Below are positions 39,001-48,100 of a DNA stretch of 64,000 bases, piece by piece (position 1 is the first letter of the stretch; every line of letters starts with the position of its first letter). The notes beneath the pieces are model-generated. The model was given only the letters and a program-made list of their open reading frames with translations. It had not been told where the DNA came from and searched no databases. Made by a program: the position numbers and the translations under genes. Source of the DNA: Cylicocyclus nassatus (Eukaryota > Nematoda > Chromadorea > Rhabditida > Strongylidae); NCBI GenBank assembly GCA_958299035.1, contig CATQJL010000223.1:1296359-1360358 (forward strand), read 5' to 3'.

Positions 39001-42000
39001 TAGATAATATCAAAAATTAATATTGTATTCGTAATCAGCATACTCGATTACTCCCCTGTGCCAACTCCCAGCCCTGTAGCTCAAACTTTGCAAAAAATCG
39101 ATAAAATCGATAAAAGTAATAGGTAATACCAAGAACTAAAATTGTATTCGGAATCGCCATGCTAGCTTCTCCCCCCCCCCTGTGCCAACTCCCAGCAATG
39201 TTGGTGAACTCTGCAAAAAATCGATAAAATCGATATCGATCGATGACGGAAAGTAGCCTTTGACACGCTCCCCGCCCCGATGTGTATGTGTGCCAAGTTT
39301 GGTCCAAATCGGTTCAGAAATAAAAATTTCTATTCCGCACATACGTACAGACATACATACAGACCAACAGACATTCAGCTTTATATATAAGATAAGTGAA
39401 ATCTCAAGATACCGACATCTTCGATGAACCACTGCTCTTGAGCTAGAGATTATCGAGAAATTCACAATTTTCAAATTCCATTTCTCCTGTCGAAAACATG
39501 CTTAGCAGTGCCGTGGTATATCCTCAGTGCGATTTTGCAGCGTTCATTGACTTCTCAGGAAGATAAACCACTTTGAAAATGAGAGGAAATCCCCTGAGGA
39601 TCCCCAGGGAATCTCCAAGGGATCACACAAAATGGCAAAAAACCTATTTTGCATTACAGTAACCTGGCATCCATTATGCGCAGGTATAAGGCTGTGGAAA
39701 TCTTCTAAGCAAGATAGAGGGGAAAGAGATGTCTAGAGTAGCGAGGTATGACGCATCCCCTCCCCAGCGGGGATATACGTGCATACGGACCTAAATTGGT
39801 TCCTGCAATTTTCAATGACTGTCTTGTGATTCGCTTACAATCAAAGCAAATGCTAGATGTATTGGAAACTGAAGACGTTTGAAATGAAAAGGACAAGGCA
39901 CCTCACAGGTATAAGGAGTTGCGCGGGATGAAGGCGTCTTGTCCTCTCAGTTTGCCAGTAGAGATTATTGCCAGGGACAAGCAAGAGGTGTGGCACAAAA
40001 TCGCTGATTACGACCCCCCTCCCCCCTTTTATTGGTCTCAATAAGACCTTCTGAACTATATACCCGAGATAGCATTACTTGAAGGCCCTGTCAAACATAA
40101 TGGGCAACATATCCATAATTAGCATGTCAATTAACCCCTGTAGACTATGTTTGAGCGAATTCTGAAGTTTCAAGATTTTCAGCCCTAAAAAGCTGTGGCT
40201 GCCGCAAGGGTGGTGGTGCCACACCCTATTAACTTACCTTCAAATAGATCAAATAGCTGGGTTTTTTATATCGTTGTTACTGCTTAACCTTCTTCCTTAC
40301 ATAGCAGAAATTTCATATGAAAACGTTTCTTCAAGCGAAATATAATCGTTTTTCCTTACCTATGCAAATGTAAAATACTGGTCAAATATGCGAAAATATT
40401 GGGATACGGTAACATGCTAAATCTGCGCTACTATGTGAATCGCAAGGGAAGGCGAGTAAAATACTGGTTAAATACTGCGAAAATATTGGGATACGGTAAC
40501 ATGCTAAATCTGCGCTACTATGTGAATCGCAAGGGAAGGCGACAGTAATCTACCATCGACTCCCCAATTGCCGCGAGGGCAGGCTCGGGCGAGCGTATCA
40601 GCGATGCGATTGTCCAGTGTTGAAACATAGCTGATAAATTGATTATCGGTTGACCATCGCGACCGCCCTCGCAGCAATCGGGGAGACGATGGTACATTGA
40701 AGTGATTTGAGCCTGATTGGTTTTCTCCAGCCTGAGATATTGAAAACGAAAAATGGAACAAACGAGATTTTGGCTTCTCTTGATTTCTTAATTTGGAGGT
40801 CATTTGAAGTAGGATTCCTAATGTGAAAGAAGTATTAGTTTTTTTGTATTAAGCGCAGAAAGAAATAGTCAACTTACCTTTGAAACAAAATAACGTATTT
40901 AAAACGACCATCTCACTTGGGTGGTCCTGTATTTGGAAACCTCAGACGCTGAAACTTGGACCACAGGGGTTACTTTACTTGCTAGTTGCAAAACGATGCT
41001 CGTACGTTTGAACAGTAACGGCCCCAGAAGTTGTCAAAATCACTGATCTTCCCTGCTTTCGAAAGTTCCGAAAAATTTTTTTATCAAAATTGGCAACATA
41101 ATCATGATTGCTCCTCTCCCAGCTTCTTTTCTAACCACACCGCCACTTCCTTTGGTCGCAAAGACTCGAATTTACAGATACTTAATTACAGATATCGAAT
41201 CTTAATAATATAATAGTATAATCTGCGTTTTGCTATCTTAGCCTTTCGAGGATCCCCCCCCCCTCCTCCACTCCTTTTCACCCAGTAGCTTCTTAATCAA
41301 GTTTTCTGAAGTACCGATTCTTCTCGCATTCTCACACTCTTCAGTTATAACTCACGCTTTAAAAGTTGCCCTTAAATCTGCCTTATTGGAAATGTTCAGC
41401 CTGATCACGATTGAGACAGACTTAGCCTGAGTTCTCCATTCTACATTCTCGGATGTTCCCAAACTTCCACACGTTAAAAAACCCAAGTAAAAAATTTTTG
41501 TGACTGAAGCGCGTCTTAAATCCAACAAAGCAATCTCAGACATGTGCACTCTTCCCACCCGGGCCCTGTTTCCCACATTGAGTGACCCTGCAAACTGCCT
41601 TAGAACCTCCACCCAAAAGTTTTAATCAGTCTATTTTTATCTCTTTCCGAAATTGGATTTTCGAATTGATATTCACTCTCTATATTCTTGAAAATATATA
41701 GCTGACATAGGAACCACCAAATCTAGGTTTTTCGAATTTGAACACTCTATCTCTTCAAAAGTATTCTTTTTGAGAAAGTCAAAATTTCTCTTCTACTTCA
41801 AGGAATTTTACTGTCAAGACTCGTTCGCGTTTTATGAGGTTCCCAAACTGTCCAGCATCCTTGCCATTCATCCGTAGGCTCCAAAATCCACTCAATTTTC
41901 GGAGTATCTTATTGAGCAAGTTCAAATTTCAGAAGGGACCTACTAAAAGGTGCTTATACTTCTAGCTGCTCACCTAGGCAGATCTCGTTCCTTATACAAT

Positions 42001-44838
42001 TTTGAAGTTGTGCAATAATTCGACAAAGCTGTGCTGTAGTTTAGTAAAGCTTTAGTTTACGTAAAACCAACTTGCATGCCACCTTGTCTCTTATTCGTAG
42101 CTGAGATACTAACGACAGATTCATACAGCACTAGTCCTAATAAAATCAGTTACGATCGCATTGACTTTCTTCTAATTACTCCACGAATTTTTGATGTTTG
42201 AAGCAAAACTCGGGAATTTGTAAGTGGTTTCTTTAGAGTTCAGTATTTTCTAGCTGAAGAAGGCTTTTGCATCCAGCTTTTATCGAGTTTCAAGATAATT
42301 TCCATGATTACGCTGTATTTGTCTGGAAAGATAGTGCTTCGTACAAATGTGGATGTAGATTGAGAAAAGCCGTCTAAAGAACTGCGTGGTGAAGGCATTT
42401 CAAAAAAGTACTCATATAGAAAAAAAATCGTAGACAGAGAATGTCCAAAATAAAGTTTGCAAGAAACCTCCAAAAACAGATTTAGTGCAGTTTATGTGGG
42501 ATAACAACGTTCACTAAGCACTTCATTGAGAACTTCTTCTTGCTGAGATATAAGCTCCTGCAAGACGAAGGCGGTTGGTTCGAGGCGCGACGTGGCTGTG
42601 ACGCGGCTGTGACGCTGCTGTGACGCAGCCATGTCGCAGCCGCGTTGCACATCGAACCGACCGCCTTCGTCTTGCAGGAGCTTATATGTTAGCAGAAAAA
42701 GGAGAACAGAAGATTGAAGGTTTGGCGCAACTGTTTGACGGTGAGTTACGGTGAGCGAGCATACTAAGCACTCGAGAAATGAACTATGGAAGACTGCAGT
42801 ATTTTGCTAAAATACCTTGCTTTTTTCGAAAAACTTGTGCTGCACTTCAATCCAAATGCTCCATAATAGAAAAAGAGAAGCGAGATGCCAAAAAAAGAAC
42901 GTAATGGCGGTGAGATAATGGGGTATATGTCAAGATGAACGATAGCTGGTACCAGTGGCGCGCGGGATCATGAACTGGCAATAACGTGTTCGCTCGAAGC
43001 TCCGCCCTACTGCGGCGGACGAGTTTCTCGGACAAAACCGCCAAGTGAAAATAACTTTTGATAGTGAGATATAAGCTTGTTGCAAGCTGGGGTGAAGCTT
43101 GACTATTTACAGAGTCTTGTTTTGTGCACAGCTGATGTGTTGGTCGTGAAATGCGAGAGGTTTGCTGATTTACCTATGAATGACCGAGTGACTCCTGGAT
43201 ATCCAACTTTGAAGTGTGAAATCAATCTAGAACACCTCAGGCATGATTGTTTGAGTGACCTCACATCTTACGACTAGTTCGCGCGCAATTTCGATTGAGT
43301 TACAGATCGATTTATATCGAGGATAGCAGTTTTTAGAAGCAAAATAAAAGAATTTTGATATTTAAAGCAGATTCGAAAATTTATAAGCAGTATGATTTTC
43401 CTGAAATCTGAAAATTTGTGTGATAGGACCGCATATTTGCAAAACGAATTAGTTTGCTTGAAACAAAACTCGCCTATAACGCTTGTTTTGAATTCTCGTC
43501 ACGAAATCTGTTTTTAGCTATGATTAGGGTTTTAGAACTTACTTTTCCGATAAAAGAGATAATGGTTTTGGTCATTTCAGCATTCTCGATAAGCTGACTT
43601 CTTTTTGAACTAATTGAGAGTGAACAAAAAGCTATATACAATATGGTAACAGATGTGAATAGAGAAAAACACTTTTCATAAACACACAAGCATTTTCAAA
43701 ACAATTTCCTCATAACTGCAATGAAAAACCATTTTTGACAAGCCTACAAGGAACAAATAATCGAATCACATTAGAAAGAGCTTGCGAACCTATTATAATG
43801 AAAAATGATCTAAAAACTGATTTTCAATTTAATTGAAATTTTGAAATCTACTGTTATCCAGATTGCAACCAACTGAAGAGGCATGAACGAAGTATTAGAG
43901 AGTTTTCCAATAGTTGCAGCGCATTCCTAGGCTAATTAACAAGGGGGCGGAGCGATCAGCGCACCGCGTACGGTACCCAGCTGGCGGCTGGCACATGCTA
44001 TCGTTCATCTTGACCGCCACCCGAGATAATGTACAAACGTTGGACCAACCCTTGATGACTTTCAAAGTGAAGCTATTACAGTCGGTGGAAGAGTTCAATC
44101 AATTCAGTCGTGACAGTTCAAGTGGTGTTATTTTCGCTGCTATTGGTGCCAACTTGTAAACATCGCTGAAAGAGCATAGCCGAAAACTCTGGAGGCAGCA
44201 TTGTATGACGTCATCAGCGCGACTCATCTTGGCTGCCGGGCGCGTTGCCATTAGTGGTAAACAACACCGGAACATACACACACCAATGCTGACTCACATG
44301 GGGGTGCTAGCGCTTTATATGATAGCATGGATAATTATGCTTACTGTACGTATACGATAATGGGTCAAACATCAATGTGCTAGTATTTTGCATGACGGGC
44401 CTACTTGACATTGTTAACGAATACCATGTTATGCGAACAGCAGACGCCTTGATAACGACCCCCCTCCCTGATTCCTCAATGCGACCCCCAGGTGTGGAAT
44501 GCCACATCCCACGCTTGACCCTGATAATCGCTTCAATAACATGAGGCCTCGAATTTACAATTTTTCAGAGAATTTAAAGGTCATACGAAATTCAGCTGCG
44601 ACATCTCTATTTTTGTTTATACAAGGTAGACTTTTCTAGGGAGAGAATAACATCAATTTTGGAAGCTTGAAAAATTCAGTTTAACTGAGCGCACTTATGA
44701 GAGCTCATTTGATTTTCACATTTGCAGAAATGGACACATGCCACTCCTCGGTTACTCCATGAAGAGATGGATTACTTCTTATACCATAAAGAGCAGAAAG
44801 GTCGGATGAAGGCACTTGAGGAAGCGAAAGCAAAATAA
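17006..44838 (+). CDS. Tentative small single-pass membrane protein (73 aa), two exons 27.6 kb apart
   Basis: Exon 1 (17006-17116) starts MMAGKISKFRAHLV and contains a hydrophobic segment (VAVGMAIGITTIAYGTF), ending at AAG before GTAC. Exon 2 (44728-44838) follows TTTGCAG and encodes KWTHATPRLLHEEMDYFLYH and KEQKGRMKALEEAKAK before TAA. Both junctions are phase 0. The joined protein has one membrane span and a charged, helical tail, the layout of small mitochondrial inner-membrane subunits, but I do not recognise the family. CTAG lies six bases before the ATG, as in the neighbouring NudC gene, and AATAAA lies at 45034. The two exons could belong to different genes, or further exons may lie between them. 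Confidence 0.42.
17117..17929. other. Intronic DNA with poly-C runs
   Basis: It contains several C runs of 10-14 bases (near 17298, 17570 and 17610) and a stretch (GCAAGAGGTGTGGCACAAAA) that recurs near 39980. No exon was recognised. Confidence 0.4.
17930..20010 (+). repeat. Scattered copies of the TGCTTTTAGGGGCAGAAG repeat family
   Basis: Copies of a degenerate unit carrying TTGACACCTAGAAA, TTCCCTCGAGACCAAGCTC and TTTTTGCTTTTAGGGGCAGA-like motifs occur at about 17930-18230, 18830-18970, 19340-19690 and 19890-19950. The same family forms a denser array at 28790-30355. No gene is seen in this stretch. Confidence 0.6.
20313..20994. mobile_element. Palindromic TA-flanked element (682 bp)
   Basis: The ends are inverted copies of CAGG(A/G)TGT(C/T)CCAAA with TA outside both (20311-20312 and 20995-20996). 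The arms pair further through CTCGGCGAAAGACAT and CCTACAGTAA.GAAGAA. The CAGGGTGTTCC terminus and TA flank fit a Tc1/mariner-related MITE. No transposase is present. Confidence 0.7.
21133..21842. mobile_element. Palindromic element with perfect 8-bp target-site duplication (710 bp)
   Basis: The termini GGCGCTATTCCAGTATCCGG and their reverse complement are flanked by a perfect direct repeat GCGCTTTC (21125-21132 and 21843-21850). The arms share TTGCTGAAACTTGG and GGCCCGCTGATGCC, again inverted. A relative is at 26447-27894. The superfamily is uncertain; the 8-bp duplication fits hAT-like elements. Confidence 0.75.
21851..24947. other. Repeat-derived intronic DNA, no gene recognised
   Basis: It holds diverged monomers of the roughly 119-bp satellite (about 22590-23100, GTAATCAGCATGCTCGCTTA), a short imperfect palindrome built on GCAACTGCA (23640-23690), fragments of the GGGCCCGGATA-end element family (near 24710), and C runs at 22617 and 24660. 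None of the small ORFs has a recognisable domain. Confidence 0.45.
24948..25096. repeat. 149-bp hairpin
   Basis: TTGATTATAGCTTAACGACT at the left end is mirrored exactly at the right end. A further inner pair is weak. It resembles a small MITE. Confidence 0.6.
25097..26216. other. Unassigned intronic stretch
   Basis: The only clear structure is a short direct repeat of ACCACCGGTGGCCCAC at about 25632 and 25679, separated by 47 bases. A 79-aa minus-strand ORF covers it but shows no family signature. Confidence 0.4.
26217..28299 (-). mobile_element. Helitron-like element split by a later insertion
   Basis: On the minus strand the 5' end TCTTATATATAAAGCTGAAT is at 28299 and the 3' end (CGGAGCCGGGTAAGCCAG, CTAG) at 26217. 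The Helitron sequence stops near 26446 and resumes at 27895, with the element at 26447-27894 between. The plus-strand base before the 3' end is A (minus-strand T), as expected. The base beyond the 5' end is not A and runs directly into a CTAGCGACC palindrome. Confidence 0.6.
26447..27894. mobile_element. GGCCCCAAAA-end element nested in the Helitron
   Basis: The ends GGGGCTATCCGGCTGTCCGG and, inverted, GGCGCTATCCGGCTATCCGG match the termini of the element at 21133-21842. The flanks AAACTGAT and AATTTAAT agree at five of eight positions. A 122-aa ORF inside (26734-27102) has no recognisable domain. Confidence 0.6.
28300..28789. other. Unassigned intronic stretch
   Basis: It begins with an exact 23-bp palindrome (CTAGCGACC..GGTCGCTAG) directly abutting the Helitron end. 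Nothing else was recognised. Confidence 0.4.
28790..30355 (+). repeat. Degenerate tandem array with recurrent splice-acceptor-like motifs
   Basis: Units of about 140-165 bp repeat the order TTGACACCCAGAAA, GCGAAAATATCTTGCTGCCT, TTCCCTCGAGACCAAGCTC, TTTGCTTTTAGGGGCAGAAG and TGGTTTTTGCGAAG. Eight or more units are visible. Each has a pyrimidine tract followed by TAG/G on the plus strand. The foldback element at 30356 is inserted into a unit of this array. Confidence 0.65.
30356..34040. mobile_element. Giant palindromic (foldback) element, copy 2, complete (3685 bp)
   Basis: Both ends carry CAATACCGCTCATAATTCGT (one mismatch on the right) with TA outside (30354-30355 and 34041-34042). Arms of about 1.6 kb (30356-31953) and 1.9 kb (32128-34040) flank a 174-bp unique loop. 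Matching 110-codon stretches in the two arms (30679-31011 and 33068-33400) differ at only three residues. Both arms contain part of a Helitron (30447-30545 and 33540-33815), longer on the right. Subterminal GGCGCACTC/GAGTGTGGC repeats lie at both ends. No transposase domain was found in any ORF. Confidence 0.85.
34220..35960 (+). repeat. About 119-bp satellite array, left block
   Basis: GTAATCAGCATGCTCGATTA recurs near 34806, 34924, 35043, 35162, 35282, 35401, 35514, 35637, 35760 and 35875, giving a period of 113-123 bp. Each unit also has CCAACTCCCAGCCCCGTA and TTTGCAAAAAAATCGA. The first units (34220-34800) are more diverged. Monomers related to this one make up parts of the Helitron-like elements. 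The ORFs reading through it are repeat artefacts. Confidence 0.85.
35962..36000 (+). repeat. (TA)n microsatellite
   Basis: About 19 TA dinucleotides, followed directly by AAAACTCAATGTCTGTGAGG, which resembles the 5' start of the Helitron-like family (TATATAAAGCTGAATGTCTG). The microsatellite may have grown from that terminus. Confidence 0.85.
36342..36505. mobile_element. Hairpin MITE of the GGCTTCCAGATTCGTG family
   Basis: GGCTTCCAGATTCGTGTGGA at the left is mirrored at the right, with the GAGGCGGG continuation. The same family occurs at 51716-51882. It lies inside sequence that interrupts the satellite array. Confidence 0.65.
36566..37128 (+). repeat. About 119-bp satellite array, right block, ending at the gap
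   Basis: Units are nearly identical to those of the left block, in the same order over several units (for example 36870-37128 repeats 35430-35690). The array breaks off at the first N, so its true length is unknown. Confidence 0.85.
37129..37628. other. Assembly gap of 500 N
   Basis: Exactly 500 undetermined bases, a typical placeholder for a gap of unknown size. It interrupts a satellite array, a usual reason for assembly failure. ORFs reading through it are meaningless. Confidence 0.98.
37629..37654 (+). other. Residual PCR/SMART-type adapter sequence
   Basis: The 26 bases right after the gap begin AAGCAGTGGTATCAACGCAG and continue GAGTACT-like to 37654. From memory this is the SMART primer sequence, also used as amplification adapter in low-input long-read libraries. 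It is not genomic and marks an untrimmed contig edge. Confidence 0.93.
37766..38401 (+). repeat. Three tandem copies of a 211-bp unit
   Basis: Copies start near 37766, 37981 and 38192, each with AAAACTATCGCGGTTTTTCT. The spacing between the second and third is exactly 211 bp; the first is four bases longer, partly from extra Gs. The copies are almost identical. Each contains CTCGAAGATTCCGCGAG and a CCTTCCTTTAGGAGAAGG hairpin. Confidence 0.85.
38402..38888. other. Unassigned stretch after the 211-bp repeats
   Basis: It contains loosely repeated CGCTTGC(A/T)GAAA segments (38437-38600) but no recognisable gene. Confidence 0.4.
38889..39392 (-). mobile_element. Helitron-like fragment
   Basis: On the minus strand it starts TCTTATATATAAAGCTGAAT near 39392 and runs through the GTCTGT microsatellite and satellite-like monomers to about 38889. 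The 3' CTAG end was not found, so it is truncated. Confidence 0.6.
39393..40169. other. Unassigned stretch with repeat fragments
   Basis: The part 39705-39790 resembles the outer arm of the element at 11296-12400, and GCAAGAGGTGTGGCACAAAA near 39981 matches 17524. No exon was recognised. Confidence 0.4.
40371..40542 (+). repeat. Tandem duplication of 86 bp at the end of a dispersed repeat
   Basis: Two nearly identical copies starting TAAAATACTGGT (40371-40456 and 40457-40542) each end CGCAAGGGAAGGCGA. The surrounding repeat (40170-40545) is the inverse of 14590-14903, which has a single copy of this segment, so the duplication is specific to this site. Confidence 0.75.
40551..40694. repeat. 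144-bp hairpin
   Basis: TACCATCGACTCCCCAATTG pairs with the right end, continuing through GCGAGGGC. A MITE-like palindrome without an ORF. Confidence 0.65.
40695..42550. other. Unassigned AT-rich stretch
   Basis: It carries few repeats compared with the rest. Small ORFs (60-86 aa at 41031 and 41352) show no family signature. It would be intronic if the 17006-44838 gene model is right. Confidence 0.4.
42551..42684. mobile_element. 134-bp TA-flanked hairpin MITE
   Basis: TAAGCTCCTGCAAGACGAAG is mirrored exactly at the right end, with TA on both sides. The loop holds three GCTGTGACG units in tandem. The arms are almost perfect, suggesting recent insertion. Confidence 0.75.
42687..44727. other. 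Unassigned stretch upstream of the last small-gene exon
   Basis: An inverted pair containing GGTACC and ATGAACGATAGC lies at about 42930-43010 and 43920-44020. The rest is AT-rich without recognisable exons. A GTGGAATGCCACATCCCACG stretch near 44495 recurs inverted near 13235. Confidence 0.4.
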
Positions 44839-45033
44839 CTCAGGACTATAGGAGCTAGTTATTCCGTGTAAATGTATGACACCCATGAATAATCTACAGT
44901 TGTATACGGTGTTAGCTGTTTTTTTTTCACCTTGAAGCAGCAAACATACGAGTTCCTACTCATCCATTCTTCTTCATCCCCAAAACCTTTTAGGAAACTT
45001 TCGAATGCTGAGTAAAATGATCAAGTATAGTCA

Positions 45034-45039
45034 AATAAA
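45034..45039 (+). terminator. Possible polyadenylation signal AATAAA
   Basis: It lies about 196 bases after the stop at 44838 on the plus strand and just before the converging Lon stop codon. It would serve the small plus-strand gene. Confidence 0.35.
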
Positions 45040-45057
45040 TTTTTATACATGACATAT

Positions 45058-45153
45058 TTATAACTTTGACAATAAGATGTCTGTTTTGTCGTTTTCCATA
45101 ACCTTTTGAAGTAAATCATCAATATCAGATGTGAATTGTATGTCCATTTCCAT
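45058..45153 (-). CDS. lonp-2: Lon terminal exon with peroxisomal targeting signal
   Basis: After TTTCATCAG the exon reads [20 protein letters not shown] then [11 protein letters not shown] and TAA. The final Ser-Lys-Leu is the canonical PTS1 and separates this protein from mitochondrial Lon, which lacks it and carries an N-terminal presequence. The preceding exon (45314-45204, [20 protein letters not shown]) joins in phase 0. Confidence 0.93.
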   Translation of the reverse strand: MEMDIQFTSDIDDLLQKVMENDKTDILLSKL

Positions 45154-48100
45154 CTGATGAAAGCGGGATACTAAGCATCTTGGTTCTGAAGATTATCGCT
45201 TACCTTTATAGTTTTGTCGATGACATCCACATCACCTCTGTTAGATAGAGGAAGAATTACCCGACGAAGACCAGCACGATGCGCGCCAAGCACTTTTTCT
45301 TTGATTCCGCCCACCTAGAAGTTTCGAACAGGTTACGCCGTCAATCCAAATCTGGATTGATGAGGTTGTAATCCAACCTAGCAAGATTCGTGAAGAAGTA
45401 CTTGCCCAACTCGCTGCAAAAGCTGCATTCTAAAGCGAGAAAATAGTTCCAGCCATATGCTCTTGAGGTCGCCACACCCATCAACAGTGGTCTGGAGAGT
45501 GCAGAATGTGGAATCAGAATATCTAGAAATGTCAAAAGTTGCTGTTCATGATAAAAGTCGGATTTTTGACGTTTTTGAGTAGTATTGCGTCTGATTTCAG
45601 GCTCTTCACCTTGGGCCACCGAAGTTGATGAGCGTGGCGATCCCTTAGCCATATTCTGAAACAGTTTTTTGGCTTCGAAATGCACTTTAGCACTGATACT
45701 TGTGAAATTTGAAGGGCCTTCCTATTGTACTGCATTAAGTTATCACAAAACTAGAATTTAGTTGGTAACTTTAGCATTGGTAATACGGTGACGATACGGC
45801 AATGAGGCATGCATACTAGCAACTGCTGAGCAATAGTGCTATTCCGAAGTCACTTCAGCGCACTCAGCGCATAATTTGTAGCCAAACGAATAGTCTGGTC
45901 AATGAAACTTATTAGAGCATTGCCTTACCCTTCCCCCCGTCCCCTCATTCCCAGGTCCTGGCACGGGTCTGTTTCTAGGGTTTTTGAAAACGAAGTCTCC
46001 TCTGACTTTTGGAAGTTTACGAAGTTCCCGTTGACCTACCGGCTTAGGAGTTGATGAAAACTAGAAAAGTTACTAGTTTGAAAGAAAAAACGTGAGGTAA
46101 GAGTGAAAATCCAAAGTGGAGCTGAATACTACGCATGCACAAGAGTTTGGCATTGAGGCACGATGTCTGAACGCCCATAATCGGCCGCGGAACGGGGGAG
46201 GTCAGGAGGTACGATCGGCGCGAATTTTTCGCGAAGCGACGCCGCAACATACTTCAGCCCTTACAACAGCAGCACTTCTGGCGCAGTCTTACTTATAGCA
46301 CCAAGTCATGTGTCTGCCCCCACCCTCACCCCCCTGTTTTTGCCGCCGGAATCTCTATTGGCGGGGAGTCTTAAAGCCCCAAGATTTGAGCGTGGCGTGT
46401 GCGGACGAGCGGCCGCCGCGCGCGGCGTACGTCCTGACATGCAGCCCCGCGGAACTGGGGGGGGGGGGGAGGAGGAACTGAGTTGCGCCCCAGTGCAAAT
46501 CGATTGGAGCATGTCATCCTTTGTGCACTTGGAGTATCTGGGCATAGCAGTCCTTCATAGTAACTTACCTTATTGTCTGTATTGTTGTGCGGCAACAATA
46601 CAGCGCAATGAGGTTGATGACTAAGTAATCACTTCGGAATGTGCATATTGTAGCAGACTTCAGTTTGTTTTGATCATTTTATATAGAAAAGCTTCGACTA
46701 TTGATGACTGTTATTCGCCTCAACAGTCTTGTTCACTCTTCAGAGATCATAGAAGCAGAATTGCTGCTTTCGTCGCAGCCTTATATAGCATCGCTTTAAG
46801 TTACATAAGGTCAGGTATGGATCACCCCCTCCTCAAAAAAGACGGTTGTACTGTAGCGTTGTAGAGTCGTCGTTGTTGCGAGGCCTACATCATGTTTTCA
46901 GATAGTCTTTCTTTATCATACATCTGACGTACCATTTGAGCTCGTTCAATGGCAGTTGCCACTTCAAAATCTCATAACCTAGGACTGCGTAATAACATAT
47001 TTTTTCTACATTTTCTTTGGAATTCGGAGTAAAATCTTCAAGGGTTGTCGTAGATTATTTGTGAATCTACGACCTTTACTATTGTAGAGTCATATTGTAT
47101 GCTATATTCAGTATCCACTAGCTTGTCGTTGACAGACATTGCTGTTCACTGACCACTTAAGCCGCCAGGTCACCCCTCCACTGTGCTTGATAGTCTACTT
47201 GGCGGCGCCTACTTTCATGTAGGCAATCCTTGATTCTGTATGATACTGTTACTTGCCAGAAGTGCATTCAGGTTATCCACGCCCAAAATACATAAAAGGG
47301 CCTGAATACTCAGTTCTGGTGTTGGTTCGATTATTACCATTATCGTCAGCGGCTGTCCCGCAAATTCACTGCTAATAGTCAGCGGCTGCTCCGCTACTAT
47401 CTAATAAACAGTTGTACCCGTTGTGGTACCAGCTTGGTGTATACCAAAAGGGTGATCTTAGAATAGAGCAAAAAAATTGATCACGCCAGTACCGCAGGTG
47501 TCACTGGCCTGCAGGACCGGCATGCTCAATGTTGCGAGGCTGCGTTCATACTGATTACGTAATCCGGGAACAGTCCCAGCACAACGCTCATTTTGAGGGC
47601 TTGCTGGAACTGTTCCCGAACTTCGGGATCAGTATGAACGCAGCCTGAGGCACGCAGTTGTCACTAGGGTAGAACTTTTGTCAGAATCTGCAATAGGGAA
47701 GCCTCAACTACAAACGTCATAACTATTGCCGGACGGTGACCGGGTCCAATTTGCAACGCAGGAGACGAACTTTTTTGACCTAGGGGTCCTATCTATATTG
47801 CGCTGAGCAACAGCATGTGCTGGCACTAGCCACACAGCAGATTTGATGATTTATAAATCTCCGTGAGGAAGTTCTGATGGGGATCCTTGCTCAGTTAGCT
47901 ATCTTATTTTGAAATGGCTGACTAGCTACCAGAAAAGTCGGAAACATGCCAACAATATAATTATAACAGCTTTGGGAGCCAAGTTCATTCAATTTGGATA
48001 ACTTCGAGCTGCTATCGAAGGTTATTCATAAGACAATATGTCGATCTTGTTCTTGACTGAGAGACTGAAAAGACATGAGGCTATAGGCATTGAGGGCAGC

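Noticed and set aside
45341..45735. ORFs of 67-114 aa next to the Lon C-terminal exon
   Set aside because: They are on the Lon strand but out of the conserved frame, and Lon reads directly from LP at 53761 to VGGIKEK at 45314 without added residues.
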